Positions 53,329 through 63,194 are shown, counted from the stretch's first letter. The stretch: 64,000 bases of DNA from Enterovibrio sp045679545 (GCF_045679545.1 NZ_CP166194.1:372001-436000); one strand, 5' to 3'. Numbers and translations: made by a program. Notes: generated from the sequence alone by a model not told the origin.

Positions 53329-54129
53329 TGTCGATTTTTCAGTGGTGTTTTCTTGTTCTGGCGCTGTTGGCGTTAGTATGTTGAGTCGCGCTTCCATATC
53401 TGCCAAACGCGCTAACATTTGCTGTTGCTGCGTCAATAAGGTTTCTAACACTTCGCTTTGGCGCATGGCTTGTTCCTGCTCTTTTTCCTCCGGTTTGGTG
53501 ATATACGACGCGACCAGACCCGTAACAGCACCAAAAATACCGACCCCACACACAATCACCACCACTGCAACCGCTCGCCCCGCAGCGGTAACGGGGTAGT
53601 GATCGCCATAACCAACGGTCGATATGGTCACAAACATCCACCAAATGGCATCGGTCAAACTATCGATATTGGCGTTATCTGCAGGGCTTTCAAACGCAAA
53701 TATCGCGGCAGAGCCAGCGGAAATCAGCACGGTAAGTAGTAGCAGAATACTGGCCATGGCCGTTTCGTTGCGATTTCTCTTCATATAAAAGAGCAAGGGC
53801 TCACTGGCTTTGAGCAATCGGAACACTCTGAAAATTTGAAATACGCGGGCAAATCGAAGCGCTTCGACAATGGGAATGCTCGCGAGTATGTCTATCCAAT
53901 GGGTTTTCAAATAAGTGAGTTTGTTATCACTTTTAAGAAAATGTATGGATATTTGTAGCAGAAAAACCAGACAGATCAGCGTGTCGACCCCAAGCAATAG
54001 GGTATAAAGAGGGTCGTTTTTGGGCAGTAACAGAATAGTGCTGACCACGCACAATGAGACGAACGAGAGCAGCAAGCTCAACAAACTCATTGGATTCAGA
54101 TCTAGGTTTTGCGTTTTTGTCTCTGTCAT
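53320..54129 (-). CDS. Voltage-gated-type potassium channel
   Basis: 269 residues from ATG 54129. Six TM helices: S1-S3 at about 14-90, an S4 with regular Arg spacing (RFARVFQIFRVFRLLK, about 92-108), S5 and S6. The pore has the filter TVGYGD (about 170-175), selective for K+. A cytoplasmic coiled coil (about 213-250, EQEQAMRQSEVLETLLTQQQQML) probably joins four subunits. It is shorter than E. coli Kch and has no RCK domain. It is likely to set membrane potential. Confidence 0.9.
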   Translation of the reverse strand: MTETKTQNLDLNPMSLLSLLLSFVSLCVVSTILLLPKNDPLYTLLLGVDTLICLVFLLQISIHFLKSDNKLTYLKTHWIDILASIPIVEALRFARVFQIFRVFRLLKASEPLLFYMKRNRNETAMASILLLLTVLISAGSAAIFAFESPADNANIDSLTDAIWWMFVTISTVGYGDHYPVTAAGRAVAVVVIVCGVGIFGAVTGLVASYITKPEEKEQEQAMRQSEVLETLLTQQQQMLARLADMEARLNILTPTAPEQENTTEKSTKK

Positions 54130-54242
54130 CACTTTAAGAACTGCCTTTGCTGCCGTTAAGAAATGTGGCGAGTTTCCACCCGTTTTGCGTCAACGCTAGT
54201 GTCTCGCACCTTTGCGAAGCAATGATAAAGGAGTCACACAGA

Positions 54243-55841
54243 ATGTCTCAGATGATATTCAAGCCTTGGGAAAAGGCTGTTAGTAACATCAAATTGGTCC
54301 CCAAGCTTGTGATACTCATGGTATTTAGTACCGTGTTGTTGCTTGCAAAGCAACTTTGGGATGCGAATGCGTTTCGCGCATCGGTCACCGAAGTAACAGA
54401 AGCACAAAGCCATAGCCAAGCGCTGAGAAGTGCAGAATTGGCCAAAACCTTGCTGACACTGCCGGACGGCGTTGCGTTACTTGAGCAAGTGGCCAAAAGC
54501 GAGAACCTGACCAGTAATACCCATGAATACGTCTTTTTTGCCAACAGCGCGACTGGCGAAGTATTGGCTCATCCTTCAATCACGTCTTTTCAGGGATTAA
54601 ACCTGCCATTAGAAAATGGTCGTCTGCTCGCAGAACAAATGCGAAATGCTCAAAGTGAGTTTACCTACCACCTCACCGATAAAGCACGTCATGGTTTTGT
54701 TGTTCCTGTGACGGGAAGTGACTGGGTGGCCGTGGCTTCACAAGCAGACTCTGCGGCTGACCAATACTATCAAGCATATCTGGTTCAGGTTGCTTGGCAG
54801 ACAGCGGGCATGATTGTGGCGTTTATGGTGATCTTACTTGGTGGGTCACGTTTGATGCTACGTCAGATTAACTATTTGATTGATTGCATGCGTGAAATGG
54901 CGCGCAAGAACTTGAGTCAGCCCGTTAATATGGACTGCGGTGATGAATTTGGCGAACTGGCTCGCGAACTTGAGAAAACGCGCATTCAGCTAGTCAGCGT
55001 GATTAAAACCCAGCGCAGTTCATCAGAAGATCTGTCCTCGATGGCAGAAGTGATGACGATTAGCATGGATGAAACCCGTGAGTCAGCCAAAGAGCAGTTC
55101 GGTGAAATTGATCTGCTGGCATCGGCCATGAGCGAAATGACATCTACGGTACAAGACGTTGCGGGTCATGCTCGCGCTGCGTCACAAGCCACCGAAAGTT
55201 CGCGTGAACAGGCTGTCAGCGGTCAGCGCTACGTGAGCAATACTATCGGTACGATTAATAAGCTGTCTAACGATATCCGCGAATCAGCCAATGTGGTGAA
55301 TCAGGTTGAAGAGCGCGTGGAGAAAATCAGCTCAGTGGTGGTCACCATTCAGGGGATTTCAGAGCAAACCAACCTGCTGGCATTGAACGCGGCGATTGAA
55401 GCAGCACGTGCTGGCGAGCAAGGGCGTGGTTTTGCCGTGGTGGCGGATGAAGTGCGAAATCTGGCGCAAAGTACACAAAAAGCGACGGTAGAAATTCAAG
55501 ATATGATCACGCAATTGCAATCGTCAGCACGACAAGCGGTCGGCCTGATGGAGCAAAGCGTGGTGGAAGCAGTCGAGAGCGTGGCGTCTGTCAGCAAAGC
55601 GGGTGAAGAACTGAATTTGATTGTGGAGCAAATTGCCCAGATCAATGACATGAACTTCCATATTGCGTCGGCCGCTGAGCAACAAGCGTCGGTGACGGAT
55701 GAAATGAACCTCAATCTAAATAATGTCAGAGAGTTGGTGGAGGCATCGGTAACGGTCGTCACCGAGCTGGCAGAAACGTCGGGTGACATGCAAAACAACG
55801 CCGAAGCACTTGATTTGAAGATCAAGGAGTTTGCGGTGTAG
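54243..55841 (+). CDS. Methyl-accepting chemotaxis protein
   Basis: 532 residues from the ATG at 54243, with AGGAG 9 nt upstream; earlier in-frame ATGs give no signal-anchor. TM1 is at about 18-36 and TM2 at about 182-204, with a periplasmic region of 145 residues between them that looks like a single Cache sensor (YVFFANSATGEVLAHPS). A HAMP domain and the signalling domain follow; the highly conserved hairpin tip EQTNLLALNAAIEAARAGEQGRGFAVVADEVR is at about 382-413. There is no C-terminal CheR-binding pentapeptide. The ligand is unknown. Confidence 0.93.
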   Translation: MSQMIFKPWEKAVSNIKLVPKLVILMVFSTVLLLAKQLWDANAFRASVTEVTEAQSHSQALRSAELAKTLLTLPDGVALLEQVAKSENLTSNTHEYVFFANSATGEVLAHPSITSFQGLNLPLENGRLLAEQMRNAQSEFTYHLTDKARHGFVVPVTGSDWVAVASQADSAADQYYQAYLVQVAWQTAGMIVAFMVILLGGSRLMLRQINYLIDCMREMARKNLSQPVNMDCGDEFGELARELEKTRIQLVSVIKTQRSSSEDLSSMAEVMTISMDETRESAKEQFGEIDLLASAMSEMTSTVQDVAGHARAASQATESSREQAVSGQRYVSNTIGTINKLSNDIRESANVVNQVEERVEKISSVVVTIQGISEQTNLLALNAAIEAARAGEQGRGFAVVADEVRNLAQSTQKATVEIQDMITQLQSSARQAVGLMEQSVVEAVESVASVSKAGEELNLIVEQIAQINDMNFHIASAAEQQASVTDEMNLNLNNVRELVEASVTVVTELAETSGDMQNNAEALDLKIKEFAV

Positions 55842-55860
55842 TTTCTGCACGCGTATCAAG

Positions 55861-55889
55861 AAGCCCGCACCATTGTGCGGGCTTTTTTT
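55861..55889 (+). terminator. Chemoreceptor gene terminator
   Basis: AAGCCCGCAC (55861-55870) / GTGCGGGCTT (55875-55884), loop CATT, T run to 55889. It lies 20 nt after the stop. Confidence 0.95.
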
Positions 55890-55966
55890 GTGATATTTTA
55901 GGGGCAGTATCGATTAGCGATAAACATAGCCATTAACGATAGCCATTAGCGATAGGGACGGATCAG

Positions 55967-58819
55967 ATGTCTTTGCCCAAGGAACTGGAAACTTGCGCGG
56001 CTCGCAGGTTAGAAGCACTTGTTGAACAACAGCCGGAGAATCTTGCCAATTGGCAGGGTGAGTCGAGAGAAACGTTGACGCGAACGTTGGCATTGAGTGA
56101 TTTCATTGCAGAATCCATTCTTCACGATGACACTTTGTTACCTTGGCTCAAGGACAACTTGTCGTCAGGTCTGCGCGCGCCGCAGTATCGAAAGCGATTA
56201 AAAGAGAAGCTCGATAGCCAGCAAGACGAAAACGGCTTGATGCGTGAGTTACGCCGTTTTCGCCGACAGGAAATGACGTGGCTGGCATGGCATGATTTCA
56301 ATGACACCATGACGCTAGACGACAGCCTTTCCCATCTGTCTAAGTTGGCGGAGGCGCTGATCATGGAGGCTTACGGTTGGCTGTATCGTCATTGTTGCAC
56401 GGAATGGGGTACGCCTTGTGACGCAGAAGGAAACCCGCAACCTATGCTGGTGCTGGGGATGGGGAAACTCGGTGGCGGTGAACTCAATTTCTCGTCCGAT
56501 ATTGATCTGATTTTCACTTATCCAGAGAACGGTGAAACTCAAGGTGCACGTCGCAGCATTGCTAACGCCCAATTCTTTACGCGCCTTGGTCAGCGTCTGA
56601 TCAAAGCGCTCGATCAACAAACCTATGATGGCTTTTGCTACCGCGTTGATATGCGGTTACGTCCTTTTGGCGACAGTGGCCCCTTGGTGATGAGCTTTGC
56701 TGCACTGGAAGATTACTATCAAGAGCAGGGACGTGAATGGGAACGTTACGCGATGATCAAAGCCCGCGTGATGGGCAAAGAGCAGTTTGATTGTTATCAG
56801 ACGCTTCGCCAAATGCTACGCCCGTTTGTGTTCCGTCGTTATATCGATTTCAGTGCTATCCAATCTTTACGCCGCATGAAGGCGATGATCCGCAGTGAAG
56901 TTCGCCGTCGTGGCCTCACCAATAACATCAAGCTCGGCGCGGGCGGTATTCGTGAAATCGAATTTATTGCCCAATCTTTCCAACTAATACGCGGTGGTCG
57001 AGATCCTATTCTTCGTCGCCGTGGTCTGTTCTTTACCCTTTATGCCATTCGTGAGCTTGGTTTACTGCCAGAAGCGGAAGTGGACACGCTAGAGGCGTCT
57101 TATCGCTATCTGCGTCGTGTTGAAAACCTTTTGCAGGCTATTGATGACAAGCAAACACAGACGTTGCCAGACAACCCCCTCGATCAACTGCGTCTTGCGA
57201 CGGCGATGGGGCAAAGCAACTGGGGCGATCTTGCTGCTGCGATCAGTCAGCATATGCTGGGTGTTCATCAGGTCTTTGACGATCTTATTGGGGATGAAGA
57301 AGACAATGGCGAAGACAAGATCGACGCGGATTTTGGTGAGATCTGGGATGCGGCACGTGATCCTGAATTAGTGGAAAAGATCTTAACCGATATGTCCGCA
57401 GCCAACACGGCGGAGAAAGCACAAGCTTTGCTGCGCTTTAAAGAAGAATTGGCCAAGCGTACCTTGGGGCCGCGCGGTCGTGAAGTGATGAACCGCCTGA
57501 TGCCTGTGGTGTTAAGCAATATTGTTTGCCGTGAAAACAGCTTGGCAGTTTTGGAACGCGTGTTGAAGCTTCTGGTGAGCATTGCTACCCGCACCACTTA
57601 CCTTGAGCTTTTGGATGAGCATCATGGCGCGATCACTCAGTTGGTGCGTTTGTGCAGTGCCAGTCGCATGGTGGCGGAGCAGTTGGCGACCTACCCAATA
57701 TTGCTCGATGAGCTATTGGATCTTCAGCATCTTTATAATCCCACGCCGATCGATCAATACCGAAATGAGTTATTTGATTTCCTTGCCCGTATCCCTGAAG
57801 AGGATATGGAGCAGCAGATGGAGATGATCCGTCAATACAAACAAGCTCAGTTGTTACGCATAGCAGCGGCGGATATTGCTGATGTATTGCCTGTGATGAA
57901 AGTGAGTGATCATCTGACGTATTTGGCTGAAGCCATTGTCGAGGCCGTGGTCAATCAGGCGTGGTATCAAATGGCGGAAAAATACGGCCAGCCGAAGCAT
58001 TTACTTGAACGCGATGGCCGAGGTTTTGCTGTCGTTGGGTACGGTAAGGTTGGCGGTATTGAACTCGGTTATGGCTCGGATCTGGACGTGGTATTTTTGC
58101 ACGACTGCCCAGACAATGTGTACACCGATGGGCCGAAAGAGATCGATGGTCGCCAGTTTTATCTGCGTCTCGCTCAACGTATTGTGCACTTGTTCTCAAC
58201 GCGCACCGCGTCAGGTGTTTTGTATGAGATTGATACCCGTCTTCGTCCCTCTGGTGCGTCAGGCATGCTGGTAACCACTCTTGAATCATTTCAGGAATAT
58301 CAGAACACAGAAGCGTGGACGTGGGAGCATCAAGCCTTGGTGCGCACACGCATGATTTATGGTGATGCGGCGCTCTCTCAAGGTTTTGCCAAAGTGCGCA
58401 AGCAGGTACTCACCCAATCGCGTGATATTGAGACATTAAGAAAAGAGGTGGCTGACATGCGTGTAAAAATGCGCGACCACCTTGGCAGCAAAGAAAGCGG
58501 AAAATTTCATATCAAACAAGATCCTGGCGGGATCACGGATATTGAATTTATGACGCAGTTTTTGGTGCTTGCCCACAGTCATGACGAACCTGCGCTAACG
58601 CGCTGGAGTGACAATGTGCGTATTCTCGAAGACATGGCGCAAGCGGGAATTCTAGACCCTGCACAGGCGCTTGCTCTGCGTGATGCATATGTTGCTATGC
58701 GAGATGAAATTCATCGTCTCAACTTGCTTGATGCGTCTGTGGAAGTGGACGACAGAGCATTCATGGCAGAGCGTGAAGCGGTGAAATCGGCTTGGGATGC
58801 GTGGATGGAACCTGTATAA
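55967..58819 (+). CDS. glnE: Bifunctional glutamine synthetase adenylyltransferase/deadenylylase
   Basis: 950 residues, E. coli length 946. There are two nucleotidyltransferase domains: the N-terminal deadenylylase with LGMGKLGGGELNFSSDIDLIF (about 162-182) and the C-terminal adenylylase with VGYGKVGGIELGYGSDLDVVF (about 687-707). Both have the G-[GS]-x9-D-x-D metal motif. Between them lies the regulatory part that senses PII. It attaches or removes AMP on glutamine synthetase according to nitrogen state. Short ATAGCCATTA(A/G)CGATAG repeats lie just upstream (55920-55955). Confidence 0.98.
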   Translation: MSLPKELETCAARRLEALVEQQPENLANWQGESRETLTRTLALSDFIAESILHDDTLLPWLKDNLSSGLRAPQYRKRLKEKLDSQQDENGLMRELRRFRRQEMTWLAWHDFNDTMTLDDSLSHLSKLAEALIMEAYGWLYRHCCTEWGTPCDAEGNPQPMLVLGMGKLGGGELNFSSDIDLIFTYPENGETQGARRSIANAQFFTRLGQRLIKALDQQTYDGFCYRVDMRLRPFGDSGPLVMSFAALEDYYQEQGREWERYAMIKARVMGKEQFDCYQTLRQMLRPFVFRRYIDFSAIQSLRRMKAMIRSEVRRRGLTNNIKLGAGGIREIEFIAQSFQLIRGGRDPILRRRGLFFTLYAIRELGLLPEAEVDTLEASYRYLRRVENLLQAIDDKQTQTLPDNPLDQLRLATAMGQSNWGDLAAAISQHMLGVHQVFDDLIGDEEDNGEDKIDADFGEIWDAARDPELVEKILTDMSAANTAEKAQALLRFKEELAKRTLGPRGREVMNRLMPVVLSNIVCRENSLAVLERVLKLLVSIATRTTYLELLDEHHGAITQLVRLCSASRMVAEQLATYPILLDELLDLQHLYNPTPIDQYRNELFDFLARIPEEDMEQQMEMIRQYKQAQLLRIAAADIADVLPVMKVSDHLTYLAEAIVEAVVNQAWYQMAEKYGQPKHLLERDGRGFAVVGYGKVGGIELGYGSDLDVVFLHDCPDNVYTDGPKEIDGRQFYLRLAQRIVHLFSTRTASGVLYEIDTRLRPSGASGMLVTTLESFQEYQNTEAWTWEHQALVRTRMIYGDAALSQGFAKVRKQVLTQSRDIETLRKEVADMRVKMRDHLGSKESGKFHIKQDPGGITDIEFMTQFLVLAHSHDEPALTRWSDNVRILEDMAQAGILDPAQALALRDAYVAMRDEIHRLNLLDASVEVDDRAFMAEREAVKSAWDAWMEPV

Positions 58820-58900
58820 AACAGGTCCTAGGAAACGAAGGTCCTAGGGCCTGGGGAGAGCAAGCGCTTTGCGTCGTCGCAGCGAATCTAAAAGCCTTGC

Positions 58901-58984
58901 AGGACCCAGGACCCAGGACCCAGGACCCAGGACCCAGGACCCAGGACCCAGGACCCAGGACCCAGGACCCAGGACCCAGGACCC
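58901..58984. repeat. Perfect 12-copy tandem repeat of AGGACCC
   Basis: Twelve exact copies of the 7-bp unit AGGACCC (84 bp) end directly at the stop codon of the acyltransferase gene that reads in from the right. The unit is half of the CCTAGGACC-type repeats seen at other convergent junctions. Perfect copies suggest recent slippage growth, so the number should vary among strains. Confidence 0.95.
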
Positions 58985-59914
58985 CTAATCGTAGAGCGAA
59001 GGCTCACCGTCAGGTCGGCTTTTAAAGCGGCGGTGTAACCACATGTATTGCTCTGGCGCACGCATGATTGAGCGTTCGACAAATTTGTTCATGTAAATCG
59101 CGGCGGCTTCTTCATCATCGTAAGGGAATGCCTCCAATGGTGGATCGAGCGTCAGCGTATAGCCCGTACCTTCACGATCTCGCGTGATGGTAAATGTCAT
59201 CACTTTTGCTTTGCCTGCAGAGGCTAGCAAGTGCGTGCCTGTCGTGGTGCAGGCTTTCTCAACGGCAAAAAAGGGCGCCCACGCATAGCGATGGCGACCA
59301 TAGTCATGATCAGGCGCATACCAAAGCAGTGAGCCTTTACGAAGCACTTTGACCATGCGTTTGACATCGCGACGGTCAATTGCACCATTATCTCTAGTGC
59401 GGCCTCGGTATTGGAACCAATCGTACACGGGGTTGGTGTTGGGACGATAAACGCCATAGCCAGAGGTGTGGGTACCAAATGCACGCGCGCCTAGCTCAAG
59501 ATTAAATGAATGAACAGCAACAACCAGAACACCTTGCTTGCTGGCTTTAATTTCCTCAAGTTGCTCAAACCCGACGTATTTCATGTGTTTTTTAATACGC
59601 CAGTCAGGCCAGAACCATGCCATGCAGGTTTCAAATAGCGCGAGCCCCATGTGCTGAAAATTTTCTCTCAGCAGGGTATTGCGTTCACCGCCTGTCATTT
59701 CTGGGAAGCAAAGTTGAAGGTTGCGATCGGCAATTTTGCGACGACTTTTAAACAGCTTCATCACCAGCAGGCCAATGTTTCTGCCCAAGAAACGCTGTAC
59801 ACGGTAGGGAAGCCAACTGATAAGAAACATCAAGCCAACCCCAATCCACGTATGCAGATATTTGGGATGCAAATAAGACCATTGGAATGTTGGTGCGTCG
59901 TGTGTTCGACTCAT
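58985..59914 (-). CDS. Lipid A lauroyl-type acyltransferase (LpxL/LpxP family)
   Basis: 309 residues. One N-terminal TM helix (about 22-38) holds it in the inner membrane. The HX4E catalytic motif is HSFNLE (about 135-140), and the KSRRKIADRNLQLCFPEM block (about 56-73) is typical of LpxL and LpxP. It adds a secondary acyl chain to Kdo2-lipid IVA with acyl-ACP as donor. Which acyl chain is used cannot be told. Its stop codon directly touches the AGGACCC array. It is divergent from hldE, another LPS gene. Confidence 0.92.
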   Translation of the reverse strand: MSRTHDAPTFQWSYLHPKYLHTWIGVGLMFLISWLPYRVQRFLGRNIGLLVMKLFKSRRKIADRNLQLCFPEMTGGERNTLLRENFQHMGLALFETCMAWFWPDWRIKKHMKYVGFEQLEEIKASKQGVLVVAVHSFNLELGARAFGTHTSGYGVYRPNTNPVYDWFQYRGRTRDNGAIDRRDVKRMVKVLRKGSLLWYAPDHDYGRHRYAWAPFFAVEKACTTTGTHLLASAGKAKVMTFTITRDREGTGYTLTLDPPLEAFPYDDEEAAAIYMNKFVERSIMRAPEQYMWLHRRFKSRPDGEPSLYD

Positions 59915-60089
59915 GGCGATTACGTGTTTCCTGACTCAGTCGATAAACAGAAGAATCGCATTGTAACCTTAACTCTGACCAAGATGCATGTTTCAGTGTG
60001 TTAGAGAGAACGTAGAGGGGCCTAATCGGCTGTTGCTTTGTGGGCTTTATGGTACTATCGCCGACGTTCCTATGTCCGTGGAGAAAACA

Positions 60090-61520
60090 ATGAAACTCAC
60101 TTTGCCTGACTATCAGCAAGCCGACGTTCTGGTTGTTGGTGATGTAATGCTAGACCGTTACTGGTATGGCCCAACGGGACGTATCTCGCCAGAGGCGCCT
60201 GTGCCTGTGGTGAAAATCAACCAAACCGAAGAACGTCCAGGCGGCGCAGCGAACGTGGCAATGAACATTGCAGCGCTCGGTGGCAAAGCAAGACTGATTG
60301 GCCTTGTTGGTCAGGACGAACAAGCACAGGTGCTGAATGACACCCTGAGCTCTTTGAAAGTGGATTGTCATTTCGTTGGTTTGGCGGATTACCCAACCAT
60401 TACGAAACTGCGCGTGATGAGCCGCAACCAGCAGCTTATTCGTTTGGACTTCGAAGAGAGCTTCCACAATGTGGATGTGCAGCCGATTTTAGATCGCATT
60501 GAAGCGGCGTTGCCTCACACCAAAGCCATGATCCTTTCTGACTACGCCAAAGGCGCGTTGGAAAATGTGCAGCCGATGATTCAATTGGCACGTAAAGCGG
60601 GTATTCCTACGCTGGTGGATCCAAAAGGGGCTGACTTTGAGCGTTACCGCGGTGCGACACTGCTAACGCCAAACATGAGCGAGTTTGAAACCGTCGTGGG
60701 GGCGTGCCTCTGTGAAGACGACATCATCGAAAAAGGCTTAGAACTTATCCGTAAGTTCGAGTTTGATGCACTGCTTGTTACACGCAGCGAACACGGCATG
60801 ATGCTGTTGCAAGAAGGCCACGAACCTCTAAGCCTGCCGACACTGGCAAAAGAAGTGTATGACGTGACCGGTGCGGGCGATACTGTGATTTCTGTGTTGG
60901 CGTCGTCACTTGCTGCCGGAAAATCACTGGCAGATGCGTGTGCGCTTGCAAATGCCGCGGCAGGTGTTGTTGTTGGTAAGCTGGGTACGTCGACACTGTC
61001 GACCATTGAATTGACTGAAGCGGTACACGGTAGCCACCAGTCTGGCTATGGCGTAGTGACTGAGAATCAATTGATTACAGCAGTTCAAGTGGCGAAAGCG
61101 CGCGGTGAGAAAGTCGTGATGACCAATGGTTGTTTTGACATTTTGCATGCAGGTCATGTTGCCTACTTAAACGAAGCAGCAAAATTGGGTGATCGCCTGA
61201 TTGTGGCAGTCAACACGGATGAGTCTGTACGTGCGCTTAAAGGCCCAGGTCGCCCGGTTAACCCAACAGATCGCCGTATGGCGGTGCTGGCGGGCTTGAG
61301 CGCGGTAGATTGGGTGGTTCCGTTTGGCGAAGAGACGCCACAGCGATTGATCAGTGAAGTATTGCCAAGTTTGCTGGTAAAAGGCGGCGACTATAAGCCT
61401 GAAGAAATTGCAGGCGGTGAAGAAGTGATTGCGGCTGGCGGTGAAGTGCTGGTGCTGAACTTTGAAGATGGTTGCTCAACCACAGAAATCATCAATTCGA
61501 TTTTAAGTGGCCATAACTGA
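60090..61520 (+). CDS. hldE: Bifunctional heptose 7-phosphate kinase / heptose 1-phosphate adenylyltransferase
   Basis: 476 residues from ATG 60090, with GGAG 6 nt upstream; it starts MKLTLPDYQQADVLVVGDVMLDRYW. The N-terminal ribokinase domain (about 1-320) has the GGAANVAMN motif and the catalytic TGAGDTVIS (about 261-269). The C-terminal nucleotidyltransferase domain (about 345-476) has NGCFDILHAGHVAYL with the HxGH motif. It makes ADP-heptose precursors for the LPS inner core. ADP-heptose intermediates are also known immune signals in hosts. Confidence 0.97.
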   Translation: MKLTLPDYQQADVLVVGDVMLDRYWYGPTGRISPEAPVPVVKINQTEERPGGAANVAMNIAALGGKARLIGLVGQDEQAQVLNDTLSSLKVDCHFVGLADYPTITKLRVMSRNQQLIRLDFEESFHNVDVQPILDRIEAALPHTKAMILSDYAKGALENVQPMIQLARKAGIPTLVDPKGADFERYRGATLLTPNMSEFETVVGACLCEDDIIEKGLELIRKFEFDALLVTRSEHGMMLLQEGHEPLSLPTLAKEVYDVTGAGDTVISVLASSLAAGKSLADACALANAAAGVVVGKLGTSTLSTIELTEAVHGSHQSGYGVVTENQLITAVQVAKARGEKVVMTNGCFDILHAGHVAYLNEAAKLGDRLIVAVNTDESVRALKGPGRPVNPTDRRMAVLAGLSAVDWVVPFGEETPQRLISEVLPSLLVKGGDYKPEEIAGGEEVIAAGGEVLVLNFEDGCSTTEIINSILSGHN

Positions 61521-61572
61521 TCGCATTTTATCTTCAACATTGAGTGTTTATGATTCAATGTTCAAGCGAAAG

Positions 61573-61601
61573 AAAAGGCACCGCATTGCGGTGCCTTTTT
61601 T
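61573..61601. terminator. Terminator between hldE and tolC
   Basis: AAAAGGCACCGC (61573-61584) / GCGGTGCCTTTT (61588-61599) with loop ATT and a T run. Works for hldE and, with the A run, for tolC. Confidence 0.93.
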
Positions 61602-61629
61602 GATTCTTAGGTTTGGTTACTCAGCGAAA

Positions 61630-62952
61630 TTATTTCTTTGGTGGGATCAGGCCGCTGTTCACTTCAACCAGATCATTTTCGCTTAGCGTACCGACCGCTT
61701 GACGCAGTTGCAGCACACTCACGATGTAGTTGTAACGTGCATCGGACAGGTTGCGGTTTGCGTCGTACAGACGGCGAGTTGCATCCAGTACATCAACGAT
61801 AGTACGTGTACCCACTTCGAAGCCTGCTTCTGTTGCTTCCAGCGCCGATTTTTGGGAAATCACGGTTTGCTCATACGCACGCAATGCACCAATGCTGGCA
61901 TTAATGTTGTTATAAAATGCGCGAACATCTTTCACTGTGGTGCGGTAAGTGCCTTCTAGTTGCTCAGAAGCGGCAACATAGTTGTATTGCGCTTCTTTTA
62001 CACCAGCACTGATCGTGCCGCCAGAATACAGCGGCATCGCAAAGTTAATGCCGCCAGACAATTGGTTGTTGCCGCTCACATCACGTGAAGGGTTGGTTTT
62101 GTTGTCTTGATCGGTGTAGCCGTATCCCGCAACCAGTGTTAGGGATGGCATATGCCCCGATTCCGCCAAACTGATACGCTCTTTCGCAGCATCACGAGAA
62201 ATACGTTGTGCCAGCAAGCTGAGGTTGGTCTCTTCTGCTTGCTTAACCAGTGCTTCAGGCGTTTGATTTGGACGCGTTGCTGAGAAAGATTTGGTGTTCA
62301 GGATATTCAACGATTCATGACGCTGCCCTGTAATTTCACGCAGCGCTTCGTAGCTGTTACTCACCGAGTTCTCAGACAAGATTTCTTGTGCCAGTACCGA
62401 GTCATACTGTGCTTGTGCGTCATGAACATCGGTAATGGCCGACAGACCCACCTCAAAGCGTTGCTTGGTTTGTTCAAGTTGACGACCTACGGCCGCTTTT
62501 TCTGCACGGACAAATGTTAAATCGTCAATGGCGCGCAGCACATTGAAGTACGCTTCCGAAACGCGAAGAATAAGACCTTGTTGCTGAACCGCATACACAG
62601 CGTCAGCTTGACGCGCAGTAATTTCAGCGATGTCTAGATTGATCCAGCTATTTTGGTCAAACAATTCTTGGCTCAAATCTACACCCGCAGTTAACGTGTT
62701 GGTGTCATTGATCAGCGCATCTTTGCTGTTACGGGCGAGGTTGTAACCTGCACTCAAGTTGATTTGAGGCAGTAGTACACCACGTTGCGTGTCAACTGCC
62801 GCAAACGCAGCATCGCGAGTCGCTGCAGATTGCAGCAATTGCGGGTCGCTTTGTTTGGCTTGTTCATATACTTGAATCAGATCATCTGCGCTAGCCAGGG
62901 GGGCCGTGGTGCCTAGCGCCATCCCGATGAAATAGGGGAGCAATTTTTTCAT
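61630..62952 (-). CDS. tolC: Outer-membrane efflux channel TolC
   Basis: 440 residues. A signal peptide ends at about PLASA (22). Two homologous halves (about 25-215 and 225-430), each with helix-strand-strand-helix units, form the trimeric channel; repeats such as SDPQLLQSAATRDAAFAAV and GQRHESLN are TolC-like. The domain-end VLDATRRLYDANRNLSDARYNYI is very typical. It is the outer-membrane part for RND, ABC and MFS exporters and is a good partner for the RND pair at 3526-8000. It is shorter than E. coli TolC (493) as it lacks most of the C-terminal tail. Confidence 0.96.
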   Translation of the reverse strand: MKKLLPYFIGMALGTTAPLASADDLIQVYEQAKQSDPQLLQSAATRDAAFAAVDTQRGVLLPQINLSAGYNLARNSKDALINDTNTLTAGVDLSQELFDQNSWINLDIAEITARQADAVYAVQQQGLILRVSEAYFNVLRAIDDLTFVRAEKAAVGRQLEQTKQRFEVGLSAITDVHDAQAQYDSVLAQEILSENSVSNSYEALREITGQRHESLNILNTKSFSATRPNQTPEALVKQAEETNLSLLAQRISRDAAKERISLAESGHMPSLTLVAGYGYTDQDNKTNPSRDVSGNNQLSGGINFAMPLYSGGTISAGVKEAQYNYVAASEQLEGTYRTTVKDVRAFYNNINASIGALRAYEQTVISQKSALEATEAGFEVGTRTIVDVLDATRRLYDANRNLSDARYNYIVSVLQLRQAVGTLSENDLVEVNSGLIPPKK

Positions 62953-63194
62953 AAAGGTTATCCCTGAACTCTGTTCATTTTTATAAATTGCCGAAGGGCA
63001 TTCGGCCTAGTGTAAACCATGCTTGCTGACTTGGAACTGACAATATGAGGGTTTCTTAAGAAAAGTTGGTTGTAAAAACACCTAAACCTTGACGCTATTC
63101 AAATATTTCTGCAATCCATACCAAAAAAGTGAAGGTTTCTGATTGCGGGTAGATATTTATGAGACTTATCATTTGCATCCCGTTTGGAGGCTAT

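Noticed and set aside
58901..58984. CRISPR-like array
   Set aside because: The 7-bp units are directly adjacent with no spacers and no cas genes are nearby; it is a simple tandem repeat.
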